Below are positions 1-10,626 of a stretch of 64,000 bases of DNA, in pieces (the first letter of the stretch is position 1; every line of letters begins with the position of its first letter). Where the stretch lies: contig NZ_BCFK01000004.1 in the NCBI RefSeq assembly GCF_001417815.1, forward strand, positions 23,608 to 87,607, written 5' to 3'. The position numbers were made by a program, and so were the translations under genes. The notes under the pieces were generated by a model. The model did no database searches, was not told where the DNA came from, and was given only the letters and a program-made list of their open reading frames with translations. Source of the DNA: Bifidobacterium aesculapii (GTDB lineage Bacteria > Actinomycetota > Actinomycetes > Actinomycetales > Bifidobacteriaceae).

Positions 1-1
1 G

Positions 2-691
2 CAATCCCTGCGCACATACCAGCAGAACATCATCGCCCGCTATCGGGAGGACATATCCCAATACGCCGAGAGCATCGGCCAATCCCGCATCATCCGCAGG
101 ATCTATGATCTGATTCCCAGCGAACTCAATCAGCAGAACAAACGATTCAAAGTGACGAGTGTCGGCTCGGGGGCGAGATACGTAAGGTACCAGGATGAAT
201 TCCTCTGGCTTGTCGATGCCGGTGTGGCGTTGCCCGCATACAATGTGGATGAGCCGCGGTATCCGCTGATGTTGGCGGAACGCTCCAACCTGTTCAAACT
301 GTTCCTCAACGATGTCGGTCTGCTGACCTGCATGTGCGGCATGGACGTGGTGCGTGACCTCATCAACGATAGGACCGACATCAATTACGGGTCGTTGTAC
401 GAGAACGTGGTCGCCCAAGAGCTGAAGGCCCACGGATACGATCTGTACTACTTCAAGAACAATGCGGTGGGGGAGCTTGATTTCGTCATCGAGCATCCCC
501 AAGGCCTCGTGACGCCGATCGAAGTGAAGTCCGGCAAAACCTACAACCGACATAGTGCACTGAACCGGGCGCTCGCCACGCCGAACTACGGTATGCGACG
601 CGGCATCGTATTCGCCGAATCCAATGTGAAGACGGGCGAGCGGGTCGATTATCTGCCTGTGTATGCCGTCTCCCTGCTGGAACGACGCTGA
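2..691 (+). CDS. ATP-binding protein, DUF4143 type (C-terminal part, cut by window edge)
   Basis: The reading frame is open from the left edge, so the N-terminal AAA ATPase domain lies outside the window; 229 residues remain. The visible part matches the C-terminal DUF4143 region of single-gene AAA ATPases common in gut bacteria: a helical segment followed by GSLYENVVAQEL, then LDFVIE and PIEVKSGK, which look like the nuclease-fold core of this domain. The cellular role of the family is unclear; links to toxin-antitoxin-like behaviour have been suggested but are not established. The last 43 bases overlap the 3' end of the convergent membrane-protein gene. Confidence 0.75.
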   Translation, partial: QSLRTYQQNIIARYREDISQYAESIGQSRIIRRIYDLIPSELNQQNKRFKVTSVGSGARYVRYQDEFLWLVDAGVALPAYNVDEPRYPLMLAERSNLFKLFLNDVGLLTCMCGMDVVRDLINDRTDINYGSLYENVVAQELKAHGYDLYYFKNNAVGELDFVIEHPQGLVTPIEVKSGKTYNRHSALNRALATPNYGMRRGIVFAESNVKTGERVDYLPVYAVSLLERR

Positions 692-1392
692 CGGCATGAC
701 CGCAGCGTGTTCGGGTAACGGCGGTGGGCCAGCATCGCGGTGAGCGCAGCCATGGCGAGGCCGAACGCAATCGCCGCCGCCAGCGCCCAGACGAACGGGA
801 GCCGCAAACACAGAAAGGTGAAGCCGTACAACAGGACGGGCGAGACCAGCAGATCGACCGTCTTCGCCAGTACCGTCCCTCCCAGCGTGCCGCCGCCGGA
901 TGCGAGCAGCATCTCCTCGATGGCGAACGCGGCCACGGGCGGCGCGACGAGCGCGAACGCCACCGCCGGAATCGGCATCGCCCCGTGCGCGGCCATCTGT
1001 CCGTCCCATGCCAGATACGCCATGAACAGCAGGATCATGGTCTCCGCGACAGCCATCGGCAGCAGGCTTTTCGCCAGACAATACGTGAACATCGGTCTGC
1101 CCGAGCAGCGGAACGACTCCATATTGCCGTCCCCGGCCCCGTCTCCGCCCAGCGATTGGTTGGCGTCCAATGTGCGCAGGGTGACGTACGTGGCGAACCA
1201 TCCGGTGATCGGCGCGTACGCCATCGCGATTAACAGCCCGTCTGAGACGCCGAAATCGTTGCCGCCGTCCAGCACCAACGAGGAGAACGCCGCCGCTCCC
1301 AGCATCATCGTCATGAGGCACAGGGCGGATACGCCCCAGCAGAACGGGGAGGTGCGGAAGATGCGCCAATCGCGCCAGAGTATCGCCTTCAT
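649..1392 (-). CDS. ABC transporter permease-like membrane protein
   Basis: This 247-residue protein is dominated by hydrophobic segments; I count about six likely membrane helices, starting near residues 15-40. It has no catalytic motif. The ATG at 1392 was chosen because AGGAAAGGAA lies just upstream; a longer frame up to 1440 has no such site. It sits 49 bases downstream of the ABC ATPase on the same strand, so it is most likely the membrane partner of that ATPase in a small, ABC-2-like exporter. Substrate unknown. The assignment rests on hydrophobicity and operon position, not on a recognised domain. Confidence 0.65.
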   Translation of the reverse strand: MKAILWRDWRIFRTSPFCWGVSALCLMTMMLGAAAFSSLVLDGGNDFGVSDGLLIAMAYAPITGWFATYVTLRTLDANQSLGGDGAGDGNMESFRCSGRPMFTYCLAKSLLPMAVAETMILLFMAYLAWDGQMAAHGAMPIPAVAFALVAPPVAAFAIEEMLLASGGGTLGGTVLAKTVDLLVSPVLLYGFTFLCLRLPFVWALAAAIAFGLAMAALTAMLAHRRYPNTLRSCRQRRSSRETAYTGR

Positions 1393-1441
1393 CGTGATTC
1401 CTTTCCTGTGGCTCCTGCGTTTTCCCGATATTCCGTCCACG

Positions 1442-2749
1442 TCACTTGTGCAGTCCGAAATCGACGTGTCCGCGTTCGCGGCCGAGCGTCGCCGCCTGCC
1501 GGAACGCCGCCTCGTCGGCGTAGTCCGCGACGGTGAGGTCGCGAGCCACCCGCTTGTCGTCGATCACGACCACGCGGTCGGCCACCTGACGGCAGTAGTC
1601 GAGGTCGTGCGTGATGGTGAGGATTGTGCGGCCGTCCGCCTTGAGCTGCCGCATCAGGTCGATGAGCAGCTGGCGGGTGATCGGGTCCACCGCGTTCGTC
1701 GGTTCGTCGAGCAGGATGAGCTTCGGGTCGAGCAGCATGCCCGCCATGATGCCCGCACGCTTGCGCAGTCCGGTCGATAGTTCCTTCACCTTCTTGTCGA
1801 GGTGTTCCTGAAGCTCGAACGCGCGTACCATCGGCAGTTCGTCGAGATGCTCCAGGTCGATGGGATGAGGGTTGTCACGCGTGGCGTACAGCATCGAGCG
1901 GAACCTGAGGTTCTCGCGCACGGTCATGGTCATCGCGAGATTGCCGGATTCGGTCAGTTGGAACACGTCGCGCATCGAATGGAACACGTCCGCGTTGATC
2001 GTGGCCGAACCGCGCTGCGGGCGCAGCAGTCCGGTGATGAGGGAGAACAGCGTGGTCTTGCCAGCGCCGTTGTATCCGAGGATGCCGAGCGACTGGCCTG
2101 CCGGCACGTCCAGATCGATGTGTTCGAGCACCGGCCTGTGCCACCGGTATCCGAACGTCAGATCGTGCACGCGGATGGCGAGGGGAGCGGTGGGGGATTC
2201 GGCCGGCGTGTCATCTGCGGTCGGGTTCTTGCTGGATACGGCATTCGCAATGCCGTGGTCGAGTGTCTGAGTGGTCATGAATATCGCCTTTCCGTGGAGG
2301 ATGGTTTGCAACAGGGCGGTTGCCGCGACGATCAGCGCCGGTGCAAGGACCATTGCCATGTCTTGTCCGCCGTCTGCGAACGAGCGTAGCGACGGGACGA
2401 GCGACAGCGAGACGACCACGAATAACAGGGATATGACGATGGCGGGCGGCAGTGCGCAGACGAGTCGCATCGCAGGGTAGCGCCATGCCGCCCGGCCGCT
2501 CGCACGCATCATCGCGATGATTCCTTCCGCTGCGTCGTCGTGGAACGCCTCCCATGTCAGCGGTGCGAACGTGACGCCGATGACGGCGAACACGGTTTGG
2601 AACAGCGGCGATGCGACTTGCGCCGGCATATGGGTTTCGTCGATGAGCAGGACGATTGCCGTCGCGCCGATGACGGCGAGTCCGATGGCGAACTGCTTCG
2701 TCCAGTCGTGCCCCAATTGGGTGAGGTCCTTGTAGAGAATCGCGTTCAT
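1442..2749 (-). CDS. ABC transporter ATPase with fused N-terminal half-permease
   Basis: In this 435-residue protein the first ~160 residues carry about four membrane helices (around 20-37, 50-66, 100-120 and 132-150). The remainder is a cytoplasmic ABC ATPase: Walker A GYNGAGKTT near residues 225-233, a divergent signature LSTGLRKR, Walker B LILLDEPT, and a switch His in ITHD. The divergent signature and domain order resemble ATPases of ABC-2 exporters such as multidrug or bacteriocin-immunity transporters. The start at 2749 (MNAILYKDL) follows GAGG; the frame extends upstream without a better site. It is co-directional with the downstream permease and the upstream regulator, which suggests one operon. 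Confidence 0.8.
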   Translation of the reverse strand: MNAILYKDLTQLGHDWTKQFAIGLAVIGATAIVLLIDETHMPAQVASPLFQTVFAVIGVTFAPLTWEAFHDDAAEGIIAMMRASGRAAWRYPAMRLVCALPPAIVISLLFVVVSLSLVPSLRSFADGGQDMAMVLAPALIVAATALLQTILHGKAIFMTTQTLDHGIANAVSSKNPTADDTPAESPTAPLAIRVHDLTFGYRWHRPVLEHIDLDVPAGQSLGILGYNGAGKTTLFSLITGLLRPQRGSATINADVFHSMRDVFQLTESGNLAMTMTVRENLRFRSMLYATRDNPHPIDLEHLDELPMVRAFELQEHLDKKVKELSTGLRKRAGIMAGMLLDPKLILLDEPTNAVDPITRQLLIDLMRQLKADGRTILTITHDLDYCRQVADRVVVIDDKRVARDLTVADYADEAAFRQAATLGRERGHVDFGLHK

Positions 2750-2966
2750 GATGTGCCTCGTGAATAGTCGTGAGGGTGATTGTGGGTAGGCTTGCGCGCG
2801 CCATGCCGTTCGACGGTGCCGTTTCGGCATGGCTCACGCGAGGGTTCTGGGATATGTGCGGATATGCGTGGACGATTCGTTTCGGTCAGGTCTTGTGGGC
2901 TCCGACCGGCTCCGTCATACTACCGGACAGGCGATGCTCGGTGAGGCATCGGAGCTGTGGCTGCGG

Positions 2967-3308
2967 CTACTGTCCCGCGACGATGGCGCGCAGTGCGGCC
3001 ACATGTGCGCGGAATGCAGCGGCACCCTCGTCGGTGAGTTTCACCCACGTGACCTTGTACGCCTTGCCGCCTTCGCCGGAACGCTTGTCGAGCGTCACGT
3101 AGCCGTGGTCCGCGAGCGTCTTGAGATGTTTGGAGCAGGTGGCGTCGCTTATGCCGATCGTGTCGCGTAGCGCGTCGAACCGCATGGTTTCGCAGGTGTC
3201 GAGCAGCCCGCAGATGCGCAGCCTGACCGGCGCGTGGATGATCTCGTTGAACACGGGTTCCGGCGTGTCCTGGGCGTTGCGTCCGCTCTGGGGGTCGGAT
3301 GCGGTCAT
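2967..3308 (-). CDS. Winged-helix transcriptional regulator (ArsR/MarR-like)
   Basis: This 113-residue protein is a single winged-helix DNA-binding domain. The N-terminal part reads HAPVRLRICGLL, followed by a recognition-helix region ISDATCSKHLKTLADHGYV and a wing with KAYKVTWVKLTDEG. The layout matches small DUF4364/ArsR-type regulators encoded beside ABC exporters. The ATG at 3308 overlaps the TGA of the upstream membrane protein as ATGA, and GGAGG precedes it, so translation is probably coupled. It probably controls its own operon through the paired palindromes at 3988-4027; that is an inference from position and symmetry. Confidence 0.8.
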   Translation of the reverse strand: MTASDPQSGRNAQDTPEPVFNEIIHAPVRLRICGLLDTCETMRFDALRDTIGISDATCSKHLKTLADHGYVTLDKRSGEGGKAYKVTWVKLTDEGAAAFRAHVAALRAIVAGQ

Positions 3309-3964
3309 GCCGCGCCTCCGTTCCCGGATTCCGCGATGTCTCCGGAGCCCGCGCGTATCAGTCGCATGTATTCGCTGAGAAACCGGTGGCAGACCGCGGC
3401 GCCCACCAACGCGCACGCGGGGACCGCGATGGCCGCAGGCCACCAAGGCGCGCAGAACATGCCGAGCAGCAGCATGCCGCCCGGCACGGCCACCCAGTTG
3501 TATGCGGTGTAGACGATGAAGGCCGCGCGGTACCGTTTGTTCCGCATTCCGTGCGGGGCGGGGGAGACCTGTCTGCGGTTCCACACGCCGATGCCGGTGA
3601 CGTGCTCGATGCGGGTCAGCACTCCGATGAGGACGGCCGTCAGCAGCGCGCCGACGATGAGGCAGATCCACACGTCGACGATGGTGAACTCGCCGTGCCC
3701 GCCGAACAGCGTCCATCCGATCAGCCAGTACAACGCGGCGTTCGCCGCCGCGAGGATGCCGCCGAGCGCGGTGTACGGTGCCCGCGACCCGGCGTCCATC
3801 CGGTCCGCCACCGCGCCTCGGTCCTTGTCCAGCACGTCGAGGAAGGCCTTGGCGTCCTCGACGTCCGTGGTCGTGGCGCCGATCGCTCCGGTGGCCTTCC
3901 GCGCGGCATCGTCTTGTCCGTTGTAGACGGCGTGCGCCGTGTGTTCCTTGTCTTTCGTCTGCAT
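3305..3964 (-). CDS. Membrane protein of the regulator/ABC operon
   Basis: This 219-residue protein has a soluble N-terminal ~70 residues rich in charged residues, then about four hydrophobic segments: NAALYWLIGWTLF, a segment rich in Ile and Leu after it, and two near the C-terminus. No family is recognised. GGGAGGGG precedes the chosen ATG (3964). The stop overlaps the start of the HTH regulator by four bases. In similar operons, small membrane proteins next to PadR/ArsR-like regulators act as anti-regulators or membrane sensors; no residue here proves that role. Confidence 0.7.
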   Translation of the reverse strand: MQTKDKEHTAHAVYNGQDDAARKATGAIGATTTDVEDAKAFLDVLDKDRGAVADRMDAGSRAPYTALGGILAAANAALYWLIGWTLFGGHGEFTIVDVWICLIVGALLTAVLIGVLTRIEHVTGIGVWNRRQVSPAPHGMRNKRYRAAFIVYTAYNWVAVPGGMLLLGMFCAPWWPAAIAVPACALVGAAVCHRFLSEYMRLIRAGSGDIAESGNGGAA

Positions 3965-3980
3965 CACAATGGCCCCTCCC

Positions 3981-4034
3981 AAACTTGTTTCCGTTGTGGA
4001 AAACAATATCACTTTCCATAATGGAAACAAGTTT
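3981..4034 (-). promoter_or_regulatory. Operon promoter with two TTTCC-N5-GGAAA operators
   Basis: Two perfect palindromes of identical format, TTTCC-N5-GGAAA, lie at 3988-4002 and 4013-4027 with centres 25 bp apart. They sit inside a longer inverted repeat whose outer arms are AAACTTG (3981) and CAAGTTT (4034). On the minus strand, TTGTTT and TATTGT with a 16-bp gap look like -35 and -10 boxes and overlap the palindromes. The likely binder is the winged-helix protein encoded by the second gene of the operon. Confidence 0.6.
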
Positions 4035-4084
4035 GGCTCGCGGCGTGTCAGGCGAACGTTCGACATCGCCGGGCGTCGCAAATG

Positions 4085-4108
4085 AAGCCCGGCGGGGAGC
4101 CGGGCTTT
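4085..4108. terminator. GC-rich hairpin AAGCCCGGC/GCCGGGCTT
   Basis: A perfect 9-bp stem with a 5-base GGGGA loop, followed on the plus strand by a short T run. No gene on the plus strand ends here, so it may act on leftward read-through from parC or simply be structural. Confidence 0.4.
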
Positions 4109-4268
4109 GGGAAGAGAGGAGAGGGCGGAAGAAGGAATTCGGTTATGCGGCCTTGCGGCCTTACCTCATATAACCGCGCGAGGCCCAATGTCGTGCGCAT
4201 GGCGGCTGGGAATCACATGGGAATGCGAAAAGGGCGGTCGGACCCGCCCCCGGTAGAATCGGCCTCAC

Positions 4269-4290
4269 GTCGGCGCTTTGCCGACTTCTT
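4269..4290. terminator. Hairpin GTCGGC-GCTTT-GCCGAC
   Basis: A 6-bp stem with 5-base loop (4269-4285) followed by TTCTT, immediately before the palindrome array. It could be a weak terminator; no plus-strand gene feeds it. The rest of 4035-4268 shows no credible gene. A looser pairing GGTTAT (4141) with ATAACC (4170) is the only other structure seen. Confidence 0.3.
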
Positions 4291-4296
4291 CAGGGT

Positions 4297-4676
4297 GTGT
4301 GGCGGGTCCTTTATCGCTCCACACAATGTGTAACGGGCAGGGAGAAACGAAAGTGTGGAGAGCGGTCTCCCCACACATGGCGCATATGCGGATTCTGGCG
4401 CAAGTGTGGAGCATTATCGCTCCACACAGGCCACGGATACCCGTCTGAACGCAACGTGTGGAGCACCGGTGCTCCACACGAAGGATTAGGTTTTGACGTG
4501 TGGAGCAGCGATGCTCCACACGAGGCTTGCAGGGCATCTGCTGAAGGTAGTGTGGAGCACTAACGTTCCACACAATGCGTGACGAGGAAGGGGAGACGGA
4601 AGTATGGAGAGCGGTCTCTCCACACGTGACGTATATGCGGATTCTGGCACGAGTGTGGAGCATCACTGCTCCACAC
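4297..4676. repeat. Array of eight ~24-bp palindromes spaced ~52 bp
   Basis: Eight copies of GTGTGGAGC-N6-GCTCCACAC or close variants begin at 4297, 4353, 4404, 4456, 4498, 4550, 4602 and 4653. Start-to-start distances are 56, 51, 52, 42, 52, 52 and 51 bases. The intervals are not unique: the stretch 4325-4427 is about 83% identical to 4574-4676, so the array grew by segmental duplication. No protein-coding frame fits. It lies between the end of parC and the promoter of the regulator operon. Function unknown. Confidence 0.85.
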
Positions 4677-4715
4677 AACCTGGCGGCGGCTCGCATATAC
4701 ACAAACGCAAAAAGT

Positions 4716-4738
4716 CACTGTGAACCATGTTCACAGTG
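4716..4738. promoter_or_regulatory. Perfect palindrome of LacI-operator type
   Basis: Two 10-base arms, CACTGTGAAC and GTTCACAGTG, flank a 3-base centre. The core TGTGAAC...GTTCACA resembles operators of LacI-family sugar regulators in bifidobacteria. No gene starts within reach on either strand, so its target is unclear. Confidence 0.4.
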
Positions 4739-4836
4739 TGTTGCATTATGAAGTAGCTAAATGAAGCGAGTGGTGTCTATGCACTGTTTTTCCGCAGTCG
4801 AAGCGACGCCTTCGCGGCCCGTGAGGCCGCATTCCG

Positions 4837-4886
4837 CTCTCCCTCAAGTCGGTTTCGCCGACAGCTCCCTCGTCAGAGGGAGCTTG
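4837..4886. repeat. Short structured repeat with CTCCCT motifs
   Basis: Contains GTCGG-TTTCG-CCGAC (4848-4862) directly followed by AGCTCCCTC-GTCA-GAGGGAGCT (4863-4884), preceded by another CTCCCTC. This double-hairpin layout resembles a dispersed intergenic element I recall from many gut Firmicutes and some Actinobacteria. It lies about 60 bases downstream of the parC stop and could end or process that transcript. Confidence 0.5.
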
Positions 4887-4948
4887 TACCGTCTTACGTT
4901 CGATTCCCAGCGATCGATCCGCTGTGCGTTCGCGCCGTAACGCGCCGG

Positions 4949-7627
<2,679 letters not shown>

Positions 7628-7723
7628 GTGACGGACTCCCTGAAGACGATTGAAACCCGCAATATATTATCAGGTCGCACGGGACGGGCCCCTTACGGTC
7701 GCAGGCAACTACTATGGGAAGGC

Positions 7724-9004
7724 ATGAGTGAGCAAACGCCTGAGATGGACGACCTGTTGCGCATCGTTCCCACGGCCCGGTACGGCGACGACGCGGGGGA
7801 GGGGCGCGGCGGCGCGCTGCACCTGTCGTCCGTGCTGCCGGCCGTGTCCGACGCGATCGGCCATGCGACGGCCACGCGCGTGCACCACGACCCGCAGGCG
7901 CTGCGCGGGGCGTTGGGACTGCCCGAGGCGCGTGCGGCGATCGTCGTGCTCGTGGACGGGCTCGGATACTGGAATCTCGCCATGCGGCTCGGCCACGCGC
8001 CGTACCTGCGCTCTCTGATGCGCGACGGCGCCAACCGGCGTCCGATCTGCACGTGCGCGCCGAGCACCACCGTGGCCGCGATGGCCACGTTCGGCACCGG
8101 CACCTGCCCGGGCGTCACCGGCATGGCCGGGTACACGCAGCTGGAACCCGCTTCGGGCCGGCTCATGCAGCTCATCCAGTTCAAGGACGCGCTCGCGCCC
8201 GCCCCCGCGCCCGGAACGACGCGCAGGCAGGGCGCGCCGGCCGAGCCCATCGTCGATCCGCATCTGCTGCAGCGCGAGCCCACCGTGTTCGAACGCCTCG
8301 CCGCGCAAGGCGTGCCCGTCACCAGCGTGGGATTGGCGAAGTTCAAGGGGTCGCCGCTGACCGAGGCGGCGCTGCGCGGCGGGCGGTACGTCTCCGCCGT
8401 CACGCCGAACGACCGCGTGCGCGCCGCCGCACGGGCCGCGCGCGAACCGGGTCTGGTCTACCTGTACATCCGAGACGCGGACAAGGTCGGGCACAATCAC
8501 GGCTGGGATTCCGAACAGTGGGTCGGCACGTTCGAGCGCATCGACGCCCAGCTCGCGCTGCTGCGACGGGAGGCGCCGAAGGGCACGCTGATCGTCGTCG
8601 TCGCCGACCACGGCATGGTCACCGCCGACCCGGCGCAGCGCATCGACCTCGCCGCCGAACCTGAACTCACCCAAGACGTGCGCATGGTCGGGGGAGAGCC
8701 CCGCGCCCTGATGCTCTACACCGGAACGGACGTCGATCCGGCGGATGTCGCCGTGCGTTGGCGCGCACGTCTGGGGGAGCGTGCGCTGGTGCGCACGAAG
8801 CGCGAGGCGATCGGGGACGGTTTGTTCGGGCCCGTCGACGAATGCGTAGAGACGATGCTGGGCGACGTGATCGTGCAGGCCGGGGCCCAGGTCACGCTCG
8901 TAGACAGCCGTACCCAATCGGACAAGGCCACGCGCCTGCCGAGCGTGCACGGCTCGCAGACCATGCTGGAGATGGACATTCCCTGCCTCATCGACATCGC
9001 CTGA
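7724..9004 (+). CDS. Alkaline-phosphatase-superfamily nucleotide pyrophosphatase/phosphodiesterase
   Basis: This 426-residue protein has the PF01663 metal-hydrolase layout. The first metal-binding Asp is in VVLVDGLGYWN (about residue 78). The nucleophile region CAPSTTVAAM (about 111-120) has adjacent Ser/Thr candidates. Later metal ligands are in DADKVGHNHG, VADHGM and the C-terminal VHGSQ. The family hydrolyses phosphodiester or pyrophosphate bonds of nucleotides or related compounds; the true substrate is unknown. No signal peptide is visible, so it is probably cytoplasmic. GGGAAGG precedes the ATG at 7724. The divergent parC begins 97 bases upstream, and the shared gap contains AT-rich AATATATTAT. 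Confidence 0.8.
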   Translation: MSEQTPEMDDLLRIVPTARYGDDAGEGRGGALHLSSVLPAVSDAIGHATATRVHHDPQALRGALGLPEARAAIVVLVDGLGYWNLAMRLGHAPYLRSLMRDGANRRPICTCAPSTTVAAMATFGTGTCPGVTGMAGYTQLEPASGRLMQLIQFKDALAPAPAPGTTRRQGAPAEPIVDPHLLQREPTVFERLAAQGVPVTSVGLAKFKGSPLTEAALRGGRYVSAVTPNDRVRAAARAAREPGLVYLYIRDADKVGHNHGWDSEQWVGTFERIDAQLALLRREAPKGTLIVVVADHGMVTADPAQRIDLAAEPELTQDVRMVGGEPRALMLYTGTDVDPADVAVRWRARLGERALVRTKREAIGDGLFGPVDECVETMLGDVIVQAGAQVTLVDSRTQSDKATRLPSVHGSQTMLEMDIPCLIDIA

Positions 9005-9058
9005 CGCCGCGGACCGCGGCATCCGCCGCGCCGTCAGGTGCCATGCGGTGAGGCGCGA

Positions 9059-10177
9059 TCACTCGCCGAAGAGGATCTCGTCCCAGCTGGGCACGGCGGA
9101 GCGGCCGGAACGGCGCCGCGCCGCCTCGGCGCGCTCGGTGCGCGGCCGTCCCTCGTCAACGCCCGTGGGGGCGGCGGCCGGAGCGTTCCCATCCGATGAC
9201 GCGCCTTGGGTGTCGGCGTCGGACCGCGTCGGATCGTCCGCCGTGGCGGAGGCCGCGGCGCCGCCCGGAACGGCGGAGGCGGCGGGAGCGCCGGCGGCCG
9301 GCCGGAACACGGGGATGTCGTCCGTCGTCGTCGCGCCGGCGGGATCCGCGGGAGCGGACGAGGGCGCGACGGCATCCTCCTCGGGGCGCATGGCCGGCAG
9401 CGACGGGGCCGGCAGCGCCACCTGCGGCGGAGCAGCGGGGCTGGGCGAACCCGACGCGGCGCTGAGGTTCACGGGGAACGATTCGCGTGCGTCGGCGGAA
9501 GCCGCCGCGGCCTGCTGCGCGGACGCCGGCACGGGAACGCCAGTGATGCCCGAGGCTGCGGCGGAGGCGCCGGAACCGGGCCCCACGCCCAGACTCTGCT
9601 CGCCGATCAGCTTGCGTGCCGCGGCGTTGAGGCAGACCACCGAATTGTCGTGCATGTCCCACGTCCATTCGGCATGCACCTTGCGCCCCGCGGACATGAA
9701 CCGCGCGACGATGTGCCACGGCTCATGGTGGCGCCGCGTGGCCGACCACGAGAGCGTGGAACGGTCGACGCGCGCCGCGAGCAGCGTCATGTCGATGATC
9801 TCCTCAAGGGTGCGCAGACGGCTCTCCTTCGGCGCGGGCACACGCTTGAACTGTTCGATCGCATACTGCTTCTCGGTCTGCACCGAAGCGGAGAAGCGGC
9901 GCACCAGCGCCTCGGCGAGCCCGTAGCGTTCAGCCACCTTCTGTGGGTCGGCGCCCGCGCGGATGAGCTGCTGGATCTGGGAGATGGGCAGCGTGTCCGC
10001 CGTATGCGGCTGGCGTCGCTTCATGGTCTCGGACCGGATCTGCTTGGCTTCGAGCAGGGCCCGTTCCAGCGCGTCGTCCACGGTGACGACGAAGCGTTCG
10101 CCGCCCGCTTCGAACACCAGGTCGCCGGCTTCGGAGACATGGTCGAGACGGGCTCCGCGAGGCGAATTGTCAGGCAT
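9059..10177 (-). CDS. sepH: Septation protein SepH (DUF3071)
   Basis: This 372-residue protein carries an N-terminal DUF3071 domain (about residues 1-170). It contains an HTH-like stretch ISQIQQLIRAGADPQKVAERYGL and the conserved segment TWDMHDNSVVCLN. In actinobacteria SepH binds FtsZ and promotes Z-ring assembly at division sites. The C-terminal ~200 residues are low complexity, rich in Ala, Pro and Ser, and probably disordered, ending in a conserved-looking SWDEILFGE. It is divergent from the DUF4193 gene. The spacing of a Shine-Dalgarno before the ATG at 10177 is long, so the exact start is slightly uncertain. Confidence 0.88.
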   Translation of the reverse strand: MPDNSPRGARLDHVSEAGDLVFEAGGERFVVTVDDALERALLEAKQIRSETMKRRQPHTADTLPISQIQQLIRAGADPQKVAERYGLAEALVRRFSASVQTEKQYAIEQFKRVPAPKESRLRTLEEIIDMTLLAARVDRSTLSWSATRRHHEPWHIVARFMSAGRKVHAEWTWDMHDNSVVCLNAAARKLIGEQSLGVGPGSGASAAASGITGVPVPASAQQAAAASADARESFPVNLSAASGSPSPAAPPQVALPAPSLPAMRPEEDAVAPSSAPADPAGATTTDDIPVFRPAAGAPAASAVPGGAAASATADDPTRSDADTQGASSDGNAPAAAPTGVDEGRPRTERAEAARRRSGRSAVPSWDEILFGE

Positions 10178-10236
10178 GCGCGCACCACTTTCCTCAAAAA
10201 CTTGCTACTCATTACAGTATGCCCCACGTGTCGAAC

Positions 10237-10264
10237 TTTACGAGTATTTGAAATCGTGTATTCT
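10237..10264 (+). promoter_or_regulatory. Probable promoter of DUF4193-dut
   Basis: TTTACG (10237-10242) and TATTCT (10259-10264) are separated by 16 bases in an AT-rich pocket between divergent genes, about 70 bases before the DUF4193 start. Confidence 0.45.
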
Positions 10265-10332
10265 ATGGGCGAGTAAACCAGTCTTCGGGCCTGTCCGATT
10301 CGCTAGGGGCCCGACGCAACGAAAGGATCGCG

Positions 10333-10626
10333 ATGGCTCAGGACTATGATTCCCCCCGCAACAAGGATGAGGACGAGGAATCGCTGCAGGCTTTGGGGAA
10401 GGGCTCGCAGAACTCATCGAGCGACATCGACGACGACGAGAACGCCATTGCCGAGGACTACGAGCTGCCGGGCGCTGACCTGAGCAACGAGGACTCCTCC
10501 GTGACGGTCATCCCGATGCAGGGTGACGAGTTCATCTGCTCCGAGTGCTTCCTCGTCAAGCACCGCAGCCAGCTCGCGTATGTGACCGATGACGGCCAGC
10601 CGGTGTGCCAGGAGTGCGCCGCCTGA
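10333..10626 (+). CDS. DUF4193 family small acidic protein
   Basis: This 97-residue protein is strongly acidic in its first 60 residues. It ends in a zinc-ribbon-like pair FICSECFLV and PVCQECAA, two CxxC motifs 26 residues apart. The family is found across actinobacteria; no biochemical role is known to me. AAAGGA lies 6 bases before the ATG. Its stop overlaps the dut start as TGATG, implying coupled translation with dUTPase, an arrangement also typical of actinobacteria. Confidence 0.88.
   Translation: MAQDYDSPRNKDEDEESLQALGKGSQNSSSDIDDDENAIAEDYELPGADLSNEDSSVTVIPMQGDEFICSECFLVKHRSQLAYVTDDGQPVCQECAA

Noticed and set aside
4297..4676. CRISPR array
   Set aside because: The repeats vary between copies, are nearly full palindromes, and the intervals are themselves duplicated. 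No cas genes are in the window.
4761..4940. Small gene on the plus strand after the LacI-type palindrome
   Set aside because: The ~59-residue frame runs through the CTCCCT hairpin element, has no ribosome site and no recognisable composition.
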